Shown here one piece after another: positions 7,488-16,292 of a stretch of 39,915 nt of DNA (its first letter is position 1; every line of letters begins with the position of its first letter). Position numbers and translations under genes: made by a program. The notes beneath the pieces were generated by a model that searched no databases, was not told where the DNA came from, and was given only the letters and a program-made list of their open reading frames with translations. Source of the stretch: an uncultured Alphaproteobacteria bacterium (lineage in GTDB: Bacteria > Pseudomonadota > Alphaproteobacteria > HIMB59); assembly GCA_902527045.1 (NCBI GenBank), contig CABZNL010000011.1, positions 1-39,915 of the forward strand, in the 5' to 3' direction.

Positions 7488-7522
7488 AAACCAGGCAAGG
7501 CTAACTTGCCTGGTTTTTTTTT
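7488..7522 (+). terminator. Intrinsic terminator after proteorhodopsin
   Basis: A perfect 12-bp stem (AAACCAGGCAAG at 7488-7499 with CTTGCCTGGTTT at 7505-7516) closes a five-base loop (GCTAA) and runs into an uninterrupted T tract (7514-7522). It separates proteorhodopsin from crtI and probably yields an abundant monocistronic rhodopsin message with limited read-through into the crt genes. Confidence 0.93.
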
Positions 7523-7534
7523 ATATAAAATTCC

Positions 7535-7540
7535 TATACT
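7535..7540 (+). promoter_or_regulatory. Candidate -10 box for a near-leaderless crtI transcript
   Basis: TATACT ends 8 bases before the TTG start of crtI, and no Shine-Dalgarno sequence lies between the terminator and that start. Transcription from this box would begin at or within a few bases of the start codon. No good -35 is visible, because the position is occupied by the terminator stem, so the call is tentative; read-through from proteorhodopsin is the alternative. Confidence 0.3.
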
Positions 7541-7548
7541 TTATTATC

Positions 7549-9036
7549 TTGAGTAAAAAAGTTGTAGTTATTGGTGGTGGATTTGGTGGACTAGCTGCAG
7601 CGTTAAGGTGCAGAAAGTTAGGTTTTGACGTCACACTTATTGAGAGGCTTAACATGCTCGGTGGGAGAGCTAGAGTGTTTGAGAAAGGTGGCTACAAACA
7701 CGATGCTGGACCAACAGTAATAACAGCACCATTCTTATTTGAAGAACTATTCGAGTTATTTGGAGAAGACCTCAAAGATCATTTAGATTTTAAATCCCTA
7801 GACCCTTGGTATAGGTTTTACTTTCATAATGGGAAAACTTTTGATTATCGACCTTCTATAGAAGATACAAATAATGAAATTAGAAAATTCGATGAAAATG
7901 ATGTCAAAGGTTATGACAAATTATTAAAAACATCAAAAGATATTTTTGAGATAGGCTTTGAAAAGCTATCAGATAAACCCTTTATATCATTCTGGGAAAT
8001 GGCAAAACAACTACCCTCTTTAATTAAACTAAAGAGCTATTTAACAGTTAGTCAATTAGTAAATAGCAAATTAAAAAATAAGTATCTACGGAAAGCATTT
8101 TCAATACATCCTTTGTTAGTTGGAGGTAATCCATTTACAACAACATCTATATACGCTTTGATACACTACCTCGAGCGAAAATGGGGAGTTTACTTTTGTA
8201 TGGGTGGCACAGGTAAAATTGTAAAAGAGCTAGAAAACTTAATGGTAAGGCAAGGAATTGATATAAAAAAACAGTCCGATGTTGAAAGAATTTCTATAAC
8301 TGACGGTAAAGCAGAAAATGTTGTACTTACAGACGGAAGTAAAATAGAGGCAGATCTTGTAATATGTAATGCAGATCCTCCAACAGTTTATAGTGAGATG
8401 TTGCCTTCAAAGTATTCAAGAGACAGTCTTTTAAAGCCTAAAAAATTTACACACTATTCTATGGGTCTGTATGTTCTTTTTTTTGGATCTAAGAAAAAAT
8501 TTTCTGACGTTGCTCACCACACTATTTGGATGTCTGAAAGATATAAAGACTTACTTCACGATATTTTTGAGAAAAAAATTTTAACAGATGATTTTTCACT
8601 TTATCTTCATCGACCTACTGCAACAGATGAAACTTTTGCACCTGAAGGATGTGATAGTTTTTACGTGTTATGCCCTGTTCCTAATCTTCAAGGAGATGTT
8701 CAATGGGACTCAGAAGGTCCAAAACTTAAAGATAAAATAGTCGAAGCCTTAGACAGAACCATTATGCCAGAGTTAACAGAAAATATAGAGGCAGAGTTTT
8801 GGATGACCCCTGAAGATTTTAAAAAAGATTATAGATCTAAATATGGTGCGGGGTTCTCAGTAGCTCCAATTTTTTCTCAATCGGCATGGTTTCGTTATCA
8901 CAATAGAGATAAAAAAATATCAAATCTGTATTTCTCTGCAGCGGGGTCACATCCAGGAGCTGGGATACCAGGAGTGCTGTGTTCAGCTAAGGTGATTGAG
9001 AAACTTATAATTAAGGATTTTAAAGTTAGTCATTAA
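7549..9036 (+). CDS. crtI: Phytoene desaturase (lycopene-forming)
   Basis: CrtI is an FAD enzyme that introduces four double bonds into phytoene to give lycopene. The N-terminal dinucleotide-binding fold is clear: VVVIGGGFGGLAAALRC, then LIERLNMLGGRARVFE and the substrate-side block GGYKHDAGPTVITAPFLFEELF. The C-terminal carotenoid-oxidoreductase block FSAAGSHPGAGIPGVLCSAK is intact. At 495 residues it is full length. The start is TTG at 7549 (SKKVVVIGGG), because no ATG lies upstream in frame before the terminator. It is the first gene of the crtI-crtB-crtY-blh series, in which neighbours overlap or nearly touch, so this is one transcription unit making beta-carotene and retinal for proteorhodopsin. 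Confidence 0.97.
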   Translation: MSKKVVVIGGGFGGLAAALRCRKLGFDVTLIERLNMLGGRARVFEKGGYKHDAGPTVITAPFLFEELFELFGEDLKDHLDFKSLDPWYRFYFHNGKTFDYRPSIEDTNNEIRKFDENDVKGYDKLLKTSKDIFEIGFEKLSDKPFISFWEMAKQLPSLIKLKSYLTVSQLVNSKLKNKYLRKAFSIHPLLVGGNPFTTTSIYALIHYLERKWGVYFCMGGTGKIVKELENLMVRQGIDIKKQSDVERISITDGKAENVVLTDGSKIEADLVICNADPPTVYSEMLPSKYSRDSLLKPKKFTHYSMGLYVLFFGSKKKFSDVAHHTIWMSERYKDLLHDIFEKKILTDDFSLYLHRPTATDETFAPEGCDSFYVLCPVPNLQGDVQWDSEGPKLKDKIVEALDRTIMPELTENIEAEFWMTPEDFKKDYRSKYGAGFSVAPIFSQSAWFRYHNRDKKISNLYFSAAGSHPGAGIPGVLCSAKVIEKLIIKDFKVSH

Positions 9037-9037
9037 G

Positions 9038-9913
9038 GTGACATCTTTTAAAACAAACACCTACAGCATTAAATCAGAGGGTAAAAGTTTTTATTGGGCA
9101 AGTTTTTTTTTACCTAAGAAAAATAGAATTGCTGCTTCAAAACTTTATAGCATATGCCGCTATCTAGATGACGTTGCTGACAGTTCTGATTTAGATACAT
9201 CCTCTCAAATAAAAGATATATTCGAACAAGTTAAAGAAAACAAAACATCTGAGATCAATATTTTCTTTGAACAAAACCAAATCAATTTAAATATTTTAAA
9301 TGATTTAATAGATGGATTAATAAGTGATCAACAAAACGTTAGAATTGCTGATGAGAGGGAATTAGTAGAGTACTCCTATAGAGTGGCTGGAACAGTTGGT
9401 TTGATGATGCTGCCAATTATTAATACTAAAAATAATGAAGCCAGAAAGCATGCTGTTGATCTAGGAATTGCAATGCAATTGACTAATATTGCAAGAGATG
9501 TATTTGAAGATGCTAAATTAAATAGAGTGTATTTACCTCAGGAATGGATAGGTCAAATTACTTTAAGTGATTTAACAGATAATAATATTGATGACCAAAA
9601 AAATAAAACAATTGAATTATCAATTAAAAACTTAATAGAGCTCTCTGAAAAGTTTTATGCAAATGGTTTTTGTGGCATGAAATTTATTCCTCTAAGAACA
9701 AGATTAGCAATATTTTTCGCGGCAAAAATTTATAAAGGGATCGGTAATAAAATTAAGAAGAAAGGTTATGCGTATCAATTCGAAAGAGTTTATTTAAATA
9801 AATTAGAAAAATTATGGATTACAATAGTATCAATACCTGAGTTTTTATTTTTAAAGAGTATTTTTACATCGTACAAACCAATTAGAGATAATTTTAAAAA
9901 TGAAAATATATGA
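9038..9913 (+). CDS. crtB: Phytoene synthase
   Basis: CrtB joins two geranylgeranyl diphosphates head-to-head to give phytoene. The Mg-binding aspartate motifs are both present: DDVAD at 44-48 (in SICRYLDDVAD) and NIARDVFED at about 150-158. KSFYWASFFLP near residue 16 is the usual N-terminal block of the squalene/phytoene synthase family, and NRVYLPQEW follows the second motif. The length of 291 residues is normal. It starts with GTG one base after the crtI stop and its 3' end overlaps crtY by 14 bp, which fixes it in the carotenoid operon. The source of its substrate is probably the prenyl synthase at 5435-6334. Confidence 0.96.
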   Translation: MTSFKTNTYSIKSEGKSFYWASFFLPKKNRIAASKLYSICRYLDDVADSSDLDTSSQIKDIFEQVKENKTSEINIFFEQNQINLNILNDLIDGLISDQQNVRIADERELVEYSYRVAGTVGLMMLPIINTKNNEARKHAVDLGIAMQLTNIARDVFEDAKLNRVYLPQEWIGQITLSDLTDNNIDDQKNKTIELSIKNLIELSEKFYANGFCGMKFIPLRTRLAIFFAAKIYKGIGNKIKKKGYAYQFERVYLNKLEKLWITIVSIPEFLFLKSIFTSYKPIRDNFKNENI

Positions 9914-10985
9914 CGTCGCTTTTATAGGTATGGGCGCTAGTGCTCTAGCTACAGCTAAATTAAATTATGAGGGAACGAACCATAGTCTTATTGGTATCGA
10001 TAAAGAATATCATAATAAAAGAAATAATTTTTTTGCATTCTGGATGACAGATTGGATGGAAAATTTTAGCAATCTTGCAGAAAAAAAATGGTTTAATTGG
10101 GAATTTTACTTGGCAAATGAATGTATATTACATGAAACTAAAGATTTACCATATTGCACAATACGGTTTCAAGATTGGAAAAAATATTGTTTAGACAACT
10201 TAGAAAACTTGTCTATTAAAACCCTAAATGTTCAACATATTAGTAATTTAGAGAAATACTTTGAGATAGAGCTTGATAACGGTGAAAGAGTTTTTGCAAA
10301 GAAAATTTATGACTCTAGAGCACCAAAATTAGAGGAAAATAAGGTTAAGCAGCATTTCTTTGGATACCTTATAAATACTAAGCAAGTTGTTGATAACAAA
10401 AAAGTTACTTTAATGGATTTTCGTGTTGACCAAAATGTTGGATTACATTTTATGTATTGTTTGCCAATAAGTGAAAATAAAGTATTAGTTGAGTCAACAG
10501 TTTTCTCCTCAGAAATCCAAGCTGATAGTTGGTATAAAGATCAAATTAAAAAATATATTGAGACAAAGTTAAAAATATCTGAATATACAATAGTTGACGA
10601 AGAAAAAGGTGCTTTACCGATGTATGATATTAGAAATAAATCATACAAAAATTATATTAATATTGGCTCAAGAGGGGGCGCTACTAAAATATCAACGGGA
10701 TATGCTTTTTCTTTTTTTTTAAAAAACTTAGTGAAACACAAGGATGACTATGAGAAAAAATATCATTCCTATTTTGATCAGTGGATGGATAAAGTATTTG
10801 TCAATTACTTAAAAAATAATAATGAGACTGAAAAAATTTTTATTAATATGGCTAATTCACTAAATGGGAATGAGTTTGCATCATTTATGATGGGCACATC
10901 TAATACAGCAACAAAATTAAAAGTCATAATGTCAATGCCTAAATATAAATTTATAAAAAGTGCTCTTGGTACTTTTATTAACTAA
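9900..10985 (+). CDS. crtY: Lycopene beta-cyclase
   Basis: CrtY cyclises both ends of lycopene to give beta-carotene. The protein has a flavoenzyme-like N-terminus (YDVAFIGMGASALATAKL) and the CrtY core: KQHFFGYLINT, TLMDFRVDQ, LHFMYCLPISENKVLVEST, then GALPMYD and NIGSRGGATKISTGYAF. At 361 residues it is a typical CrtY-type (not CrtL or heterodimeric) cyclase. The start lies within the end of crtB and the stop is directly followed by the blh ATG, so translation of the three is likely coupled. The N-terminal Rossmann-like motif (GMGASA) lacks the classical GxGxxG spacing, as is common in CrtY. Confidence 0.95.
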   Translation: MKIYDVAFIGMGASALATAKLNYEGTNHSLIGIDKEYHNKRNNFFAFWMTDWMENFSNLAEKKWFNWEFYLANECILHETKDLPYCTIRFQDWKKYCLDNLENLSIKTLNVQHISNLEKYFEIELDNGERVFAKKIYDSRAPKLEENKVKQHFFGYLINTKQVVDNKKVTLMDFRVDQNVGLHFMYCLPISENKVLVESTVFSSEIQADSWYKDQIKKYIETKLKISEYTIVDEEKGALPMYDIRNKSYKNYINIGSRGGATKISTGYAFSFFLKNLVKHKDDYEKKYHSYFDQWMDKVFVNYLKNNNETEKIFINMANSLNGNEFASFMMGTSNTATKLKVIMSMPKYKFIKSALGTFIN

Positions 10986-11801
10986 ATGTATGAGCTAAGC
11001 TTTATCTCGTTACTCGCACTTTGTATGGTTTCTTTCATAGGCGTTCCCCACGGTTCTTTTGATGGGGCAATTGCAGCTTTATTAGGATACAAGACAAGAA
11101 AAGATTTTTTTATTTTTGTTATCTTATATTTGATTATATCTGCGTCTGTAATTGTGTTTTGGATTTACTTTCCTGTGGTCGCTTTATTTATATTCATTTT
11201 TATGAGCGTAATTCATTTTGGATTATGTGATTGGTCTTATTTAGAATTAGGAAAATATAAGTGGTCAATATCGATAACCCATGGTTTAAATATTGTATTT
11301 GGGATTATTTTTTTTCACACAAGTGAAACATTTGAAATATTCGCTTTTTTATCTAATTCATCTTTTATCCATCTTCAAAACTATCTTTTCATAGCATATT
11401 TTTTCTACTTCATTCTATTACTAAGATATAGTTATTTAGCATTCATTGTGCCAAGATTAAGATGGGGTCTTTTGGAAATGATTATTGTATTACTGATTGT
11501 TTTTTTGACTGAACCACTTGTTGGCTTCTCAATTTATTTTTGTTTTATTCATACATTTAAACACGTTAAATCAATACTTAAAGATACATCAAAACACTTA
11601 TCCAATAATAAGTTTGTAAGCATAACTACTATCTCTTTTACTCTACTAACATGGATTGGGGGAAGCTTAGCAATAGTTTACTTTTATAATAATTATTCTT
11701 TTGAAGAGTCCTTTATAAAAACTTTGTTTATTGGATTAGCTGCTCTAACCCTTCCTCATATGACTTTAGTAGATATTTTTTATAGAAGAAAATTTAATTA
11801 A
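10986..11801 (+). CDS. blh: Beta-carotene 15,15'-dioxygenase (Brp/Blh family), retinal-forming
   Basis: Blh cleaves beta-carotene symmetrically to two retinal molecules, the last step needed for proteorhodopsin. It is a multi-span membrane protein (271 residues) with iron-ligand type histidines in the family blocks: IGVPHGSFDGA (His22), MSVIHFGLCDW (His77), CFIHTFKHVKS (His189, His193) and LTLPHMTLVD near the C-terminus. The start codon directly abuts the crtY stop. The 3' end overlaps convergent ispH by 8 bp, so the operon ends here without an intrinsic terminator. Placement directly after crtY and downstream of proteorhodopsin matches known marine proteorhodopsin gene sets. Confidence 0.95.
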   Translation: MYELSFISLLALCMVSFIGVPHGSFDGAIAALLGYKTRKDFFIFVILYLIISASVIVFWIYFPVVALFIFIFMSVIHFGLCDWSYLELGKYKWSISITHGLNIVFGIIFFHTSETFEIFAFLSNSSFIHLQNYLFIAYFFYFILLLRYSYLAFIVPRLRWGLLEMIIVLLIVFLTEPLVGFSIYFCFIHTFKHVKSILKDTSKHLSNNKFVSITTISFTLLTWIGGSLAIVYFYNNYSFEESFIKTLFIGLAALTLPHMTLVDIFYRRKFN

Positions 11802-12732
11802 GAAAATTAGGTATTTTAAAGGTTATATTTTCATCTTCTTTAAAATTTAAAACTTCAATTTTATAAACCTTTTTAATTTGATCAATGAACATATTTAATT
11901 GCTCTTCGGGAGCTGAGGCACTTGCTGTTAAACCTATTGTGTTGAATTCTGCTAAGGTTGAATAATCAAAGTCATCTGTATTTTCTATAAGCTCACTATG
12001 CCCACAGCCGAATCTTTTAGCCGTTTCAACTAACCTAATGGAGTTAGAACTATTGTGTGCCCCTATTACAAAGAAAGCGTCCACATTTTTAGACATTTCT
12101 TGAACAGATAATTGCCTGTTAGAAGTTGCGTAGCAGATATCGGATTTCTTAGGCGCTAGTATAGAAGGATATTTTTTTTCAAGGGCATCGACAATTTCTT
12201 GTGTGTCAAATACAGATAGTGTTGTTTGAGTTATGTAAGCAATTTTTTGACTGAGAGGAAAATATAATTTATCAACGTCTTCTAAGTCTTGAACTAAAGT
12301 TAAATTGCTTATGTCTTTCATCTGACCTGCAGTTCCTTCAACCTCTGGATGATGTTCATGACCAATCATAATTATTTTATATTTATTATTTTCTAATTGT
12401 CTTATTTCTTTATGAATCTTACTAACTAATGGGCAAATAGCATCGTAAAACAGTAGATTATAATCTTTAGCTTTGTTAATTACTCTTTGGCCAACGCCGT
12501 GTGCAGAAAAAATAACTGGTTGTTTAGTATTTTTAGGTATTTCTTCTAAAGAGTCTACAAATACAACACCTTTCTCCCTTAAATTGTTGACAACAAATTT
12601 ATTATGAACAATTTCATGTCGAACATAAACTGGGGCTCCATATTTTATGAGGCTTTTTTCAACCATCTCAACAGCTCTATCGACACCAGCACAAAATCCT
12701 CTATGCTTTGCAGTTATAATTTTTTTAACCAA
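11794..12732 (-). CDS. ispH: 4-hydroxy-3-methylbut-2-enyl diphosphate reductase
   Basis: IspH carries out the last step of the MEP pathway, making isopentenyl and dimethylallyl diphosphate with a [4Fe-4S] cluster. The three cluster cysteines sit in AKHRGFCAGVDRA (Cys14), FYDAICPLVSKIH and KKSDICYATSNRQ. Substrate-binding histidines are seen in YVRHEIVHN, FSAHGVG and GHEHHPEVEGT; the ITQTTLS and AHNSSNS motifs are also intact. At 312 residues it is full length, starting at ATG 12732. It follows pyruvate carboxylase by 32 bp on the same strand and converges with blh, so an isoprenoid-precursor gene ends against the retinal operon. Confidence 0.97.
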   Translation of the reverse strand: MVKKIITAKHRGFCAGVDRAVEMVEKSLIKYGAPVYVRHEIVHNKFVVNNLREKGVVFVDSLEEIPKNTKQPVIFSAHGVGQRVINKAKDYNLLFYDAICPLVSKIHKEIRQLENNKYKIIMIGHEHHPEVEGTAGQMKDISNLTLVQDLEDVDKLYFPLSQKIAYITQTTLSVFDTQEIVDALEKKYPSILAPKKSDICYATSNRQLSVQEMSKNVDAFFVIGAHNSSNSIRLVETAKRFGCGHSELIENTDDFDYSTLAEFNTIGLTASASAPEEQLNMFIDQIKKVYKIEVLNFKEDENITFKIPNFLN

Positions 12733-12764
12733 AATAAATTATTATCATACTTCATTATTAAATA

Positions 12765-15700
12765 TTATTTTATTATTAATAAAAGTTGCTGGGCTTCAAT
12801 GTTTTCGCCAGCTTTTACAAAAAGTCTCTCTACGGTTCCAGGTTGATCGGCATAAATTACTGTTTCCATTTTCATTGCCTCGATAGTGCACAATTTTGCA
12901 CCCTTGGGTACTTTTATTCCTTCTGTGACGGCAACATCTACGAGTAAGCCTGGAATTGGGGCTGCCACGTGATCCTTGTTGCTTGGATCTGCGATTTCTT
13001 TAGCTAAATCGTCTACTGCTATGGAGTTGTCTTTAATGTCGACAGATCTAGCCTGACCATTTAATTCAAAATAAACTGTTCTGAAACCCTTCTCGTTGGG
13101 TTCACTTAAAGTGAAGTATCTGATGATTAATGTTTTTCCAGGTTCAATAGATACATATATTTCTTCATCTGTATTCATACCAAAAAAGTAATTTGAAGTT
13201 GGGATAACACTAGTGTTGCCAAATTTCTTTTTATGTTTCATATACTCATCAAAAACTTCAGGAAAAAAGATTTGTGAAATCGTATCTTTCTCAGAAATAA
13301 TCTCATTGTAGTTTTTCTCTAATTCTTTAGTTCTGTTTTTAATTTTTAAAGAAGGGAGTTTTGAACCAAATCTATAATTAATTGGTTTTTTTCCTTTTAA
13401 GATTTTCTTTTGGAGTGCTTTAGGGAACCCTTTGTAAGGTTGACCTAATCGACCACTAAAAAACTCAATGACTGATGCAGGAAAACCAACATCTTTTTTG
13501 GGGTCTAAGACATCTTCAATTCGAATATTATTTGCCAACATATAAATTGCCATGTCACCAACAACTTTAGATATAGGAGTAACCTTAATAACATCTCCAA
13601 ATATTTTATTAACCTCTGCATACATTGATGCTAATTCTGGCCATCTTTCATCTGTAATGCCCATTGATCTTGCTTGCTCTCTTAAATTGGTATATTGCCC
13701 ACCTGGCATCTGATGTAAATATACCTCAGACATACTTGTACGAGTTTTACTTTCAAAAGGCTGATATTGCTTTCTTACACCTTCCCAATAATTTGCAGCA
13801 GTTCTGACAACAGCGGAAGATATTTTTGGGTCTCTCTTGTTCCCATCAAGTGACTCAAGAACTGCGCCGAAACTTGGTTGTGAAGTGAAACCAGACCAAG
13901 AGTCAATTGCTACATCAACTATATCCACTCCAGCTTCAGAGGCATTAAGCAGTGTTGCAACACCGTTTCCACTTGTATCGTGTGTATGGAAATGAATTGG
14001 GATATTTATGTTTTTCCTTAATTCTCTAAATAAAGTTTTTGCCGCCTTGGGCTTACATAGGCCTGCCATATCTTTAATTGCAAGAAAATGAACTCCCATT
14101 TTCTCAAGTTTTTGGGCCATTTTTAAATAATATTCAAGTGTATATTTTTTTTCTGCGGGTGAAGATAGATCACCAGAATAACAAATAGAAGCCTCACAAA
14201 TTTTTCCAGATTTTAAAACTTCATCAATAGACACTCTCATATTTTCTATCCAGTTTAATGCATCAAATATTCTAAAAACATCAATCCCTGACTGAGCAGA
14301 AAGCTGAATAAATCTTCTTAAAACATTATCTGGATAGTTTGTATATCCAAGAGCGTTTGACCCTCTAAATAACATTTGTAGTAATGCGGATGGCATTTGT
14401 TCACGTAATTTCTCTAATCGTTCCCACGGATCCTCTTTTAAGAATCTTAATGCAACATCAAAAGTCGCCCCACCCCAGCATTCTACTGAAAATAAATTCT
14501 TAAGTCTTTCTTCGTATAAATCAGTTATGCCTAACATATCTTGAGTTCTCATTCGAGTTGCTATCAAAGACTGATGAGCATCTCTAAAAGTAGTGTCTGT
14601 AATTAGTAATTGTTTTTCTTTTAATACAGCATGAGCAACAGCAGATGGACCTTCAGCATCTAAAATTTGTTTATATGTATTATTTACTGTCTCTTGTGCT
14701 TTTTTTGATCTAGAAATTCCGTAGTCAGAGAGTTTTGCCGGTGTAGTCTCTCTCAATCGTGGTCTGTTAGCAACTTCTGGATTACCATTGACAATAACTT
14801 CTGCCAAAAAATTTAAAGTTTTAGTTGCTCTATCTTTTCGACCAGAGAATTTAAATAAACTTTTTTCACTATCTATAAATTTTGTATGGTATTTAAAAAT
14901 GTCGAAGCCTTCGTGATTAATTAACTTTAATAAAAAAGGTATGTTTGTTTTTACACCTCTGACTCGAAATTCACTCAAAGCTCTGTTCATTCTTCTCTTT
15001 GCTTCAATAGGAGTTTGACCTTTCGCAGTAACTTTCACCAAAAGAGAGTCATAATATGGTGTAATAATTGTACCTGTTGATGCTGTTCCAGCATCTAACC
15101 TTATTCCAAGACCACTCGCAGATCTATAAACATTAATTTTTCCATAATCTGGTGCAAAATCATTGGCTGCATCCTCAGTTGTAACTCGTGATTGGATGGC
15201 GTGACCTTTCATGTGTATATTTTCTTGGAGTGGTACACCACAAATGTCATCACCAATTTTAGCACCAGCTGCTAAAAGAAACTGGGCCTTAACTATATCA
15301 ATACCAGTTATTTCCTCTGTTACTGTATGTTCAACTTGAACTCTTGGGTTAACTTCAATGAAGAAAAAGTCTTTAGATTTAGCATCTATTAAAAACTCTA
15401 CTGTTCCAGCGCATGAATAGTTAACTTGATTTCCAATTCTCACACCAGCTTCGCAAATTGCATTTCTTTCTTTATCTGACAAGTAGGCAGCAGGAGCTCT
15501 TTCAACTACTTTTTGATGACGCCTTTGAAGAGAACAGTCTCTCTCAAAAAGATGAACTATATTACCATGAGTATCTCCAATTATTTGGACCTCAACATGA
15601 AATGCTTTTTCGATAAGTTTTTCAAAAAATACATCATCTTTTCCAAAAGCACTTTTAGCTTCTCTTCTAGCGGTATTAATATGATTTTCTAATTCTGTTT

Positions 15701-16229
15701 CTTTTTTTATAACTCGCATCCCGCGACCACCACCACCCCAAGATGCTTTGAGCATAATTGGATAGCCGATTTTTTTTGCAAGATCTTTACATTTTTTTAA
15801 ATCTTTGGGCAAAGGTCCTGTGGAAGGTATGGTTGGAACTTTAGCTTTACCAGCAGTTTTTTTTGCTTCAACTTTATTTCCTAGGGATCGCATAATATTT
15901 GGAGAAGGTCCAACAAAAATTATATTGTACTTTGCACATTCATCAGCAAATTCTGGGTTTTCAGATAAAAAGCCATATCCAGGGTGTATGGCATCACAGC
16001 CAGAGTTAACAGCAATTTGTACTATTCCTTTGTAGTCCAAGTATGCTTGTATAGGACCTAATCCTGATCCAACAAGATAACTTTCATCTGTTTTAAAGCG
16101 ATGTAATGCAAAACGATCTTCGTAAGAGTAAATGGATACTGTTTTAAAGCCTAATTCTGTTGCTGCACGAGATATCCTAATTGCAATTTCACTTCTATTG
16201 GCAATTAATATTTTCTTAATTTGTCTCAT
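12765..16229 (-). CDS. pyc: Pyruvate carboxylase, single-chain
   Basis: The enzyme makes oxaloacetate from pyruvate, bicarbonate and ATP (anaplerosis). Domain order is classical in 1154 residues: biotin carboxylase (KKILIANRSEIAIRI at the start, GGGGRGMR ATP-grasp loop near 165, EVNPRVQVEHTVTE near 300), carboxyltransferase (TDTTFRDAHQSLIATRMRT near 550, HFHTHDTSGNG metal-binding His), tetramerisation region, and C-terminal biotinyl domain with the EAMKMET lysine at about 1120. Start is ATG 16229. No frame damage is visible. In proteorhodopsin-bearing marine bacteria CO2 fixation by this enzyme has been discussed as a light-coupled process, but regulation is not shown here. It is probably cotranscribed with ispH. 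Confidence 0.98.
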   Translation of the reverse strand: MRQIKKILIANRSEIAIRISRAATELGFKTVSIYSYEDRFALHRFKTDESYLVGSGLGPIQAYLDYKGIVQIAVNSGCDAIHPGYGFLSENPEFADECAKYNIIFVGPSPNIMRSLGNKVEAKKTAGKAKVPTIPSTGPLPKDLKKCKDLAKKIGYPIMLKASWGGGGRGMRVIKKETELENHINTARREAKSAFGKDDVFFEKLIEKAFHVEVQIIGDTHGNIVHLFERDCSLQRRHQKVVERAPAAYLSDKERNAICEAGVRIGNQVNYSCAGTVEFLIDAKSKDFFFIEVNPRVQVEHTVTEEITGIDIVKAQFLLAAGAKIGDDICGVPLQENIHMKGHAIQSRVTTEDAANDFAPDYGKINVYRSASGLGIRLDAGTASTGTIITPYYDSLLVKVTAKGQTPIEAKRRMNRALSEFRVRGVKTNIPFLLKLINHEGFDIFKYHTKFIDSEKSLFKFSGRKDRATKTLNFLAEVIVNGNPEVANRPRLRETTPAKLSDYGISRSKKAQETVNNTYKQILDAEGPSAVAHAVLKEKQLLITDTTFRDAHQSLIATRMRTQDMLGITDLYEERLKNLFSVECWGGATFDVALRFLKEDPWERLEKLREQMPSALLQMLFRGSNALGYTNYPDNVLRRFIQLSAQSGIDVFRIFDALNWIENMRVSIDEVLKSGKICEASICYSGDLSSPAEKKYTLEYYLKMAQKLEKMGVHFLAIKDMAGLCKPKAAKTLFRELRKNINIPIHFHTHDTSGNGVATLLNASEAGVDIVDVAIDSWSGFTSQPSFGAVLESLDGNKRDPKISSAVVRTAANYWEGVRKQYQPFESKTRTSMSEVYLHQMPGGQYTNLREQARSMGITDERWPELASMYAEVNKIFGDVIKVTPISKVVGDMAIYMLANNIRIEDVLDPKKDVGFPASVIEFFSGRLGQPYKGFPKALQKKILKGKKPINYRFGSKLPSLKIKNRTKELEKNYNEIISEKDTISQIFFPEVFDEYMKHKKKFGNTSVIPTSNYFFGMNTDEEIYVSIEPGKTLIIRYFTLSEPNEKGFRTVYFELNGQARSVDIKDNSIAVDDLAKEIADPSNKDHVAAPIPGLLVDVAVTEGIKVPKGAKLCTIEAMKMETVIYADQPGTVERLFVKAGENIEAQQLLLIIK

Positions 16230-16292
16230 ATTGGTAAATAAAGTTATTTTTATACATTATTCTATTTTTTTTCATAGATAATCTGATTGAAA

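Noticed and set aside
15805-16035. Plus-strand frame inside pyc and similar frames inside dnaK, dnaJ, cysteine synthase and grpE
   Set aside because: All are antisense shadows of conserved coding regions.
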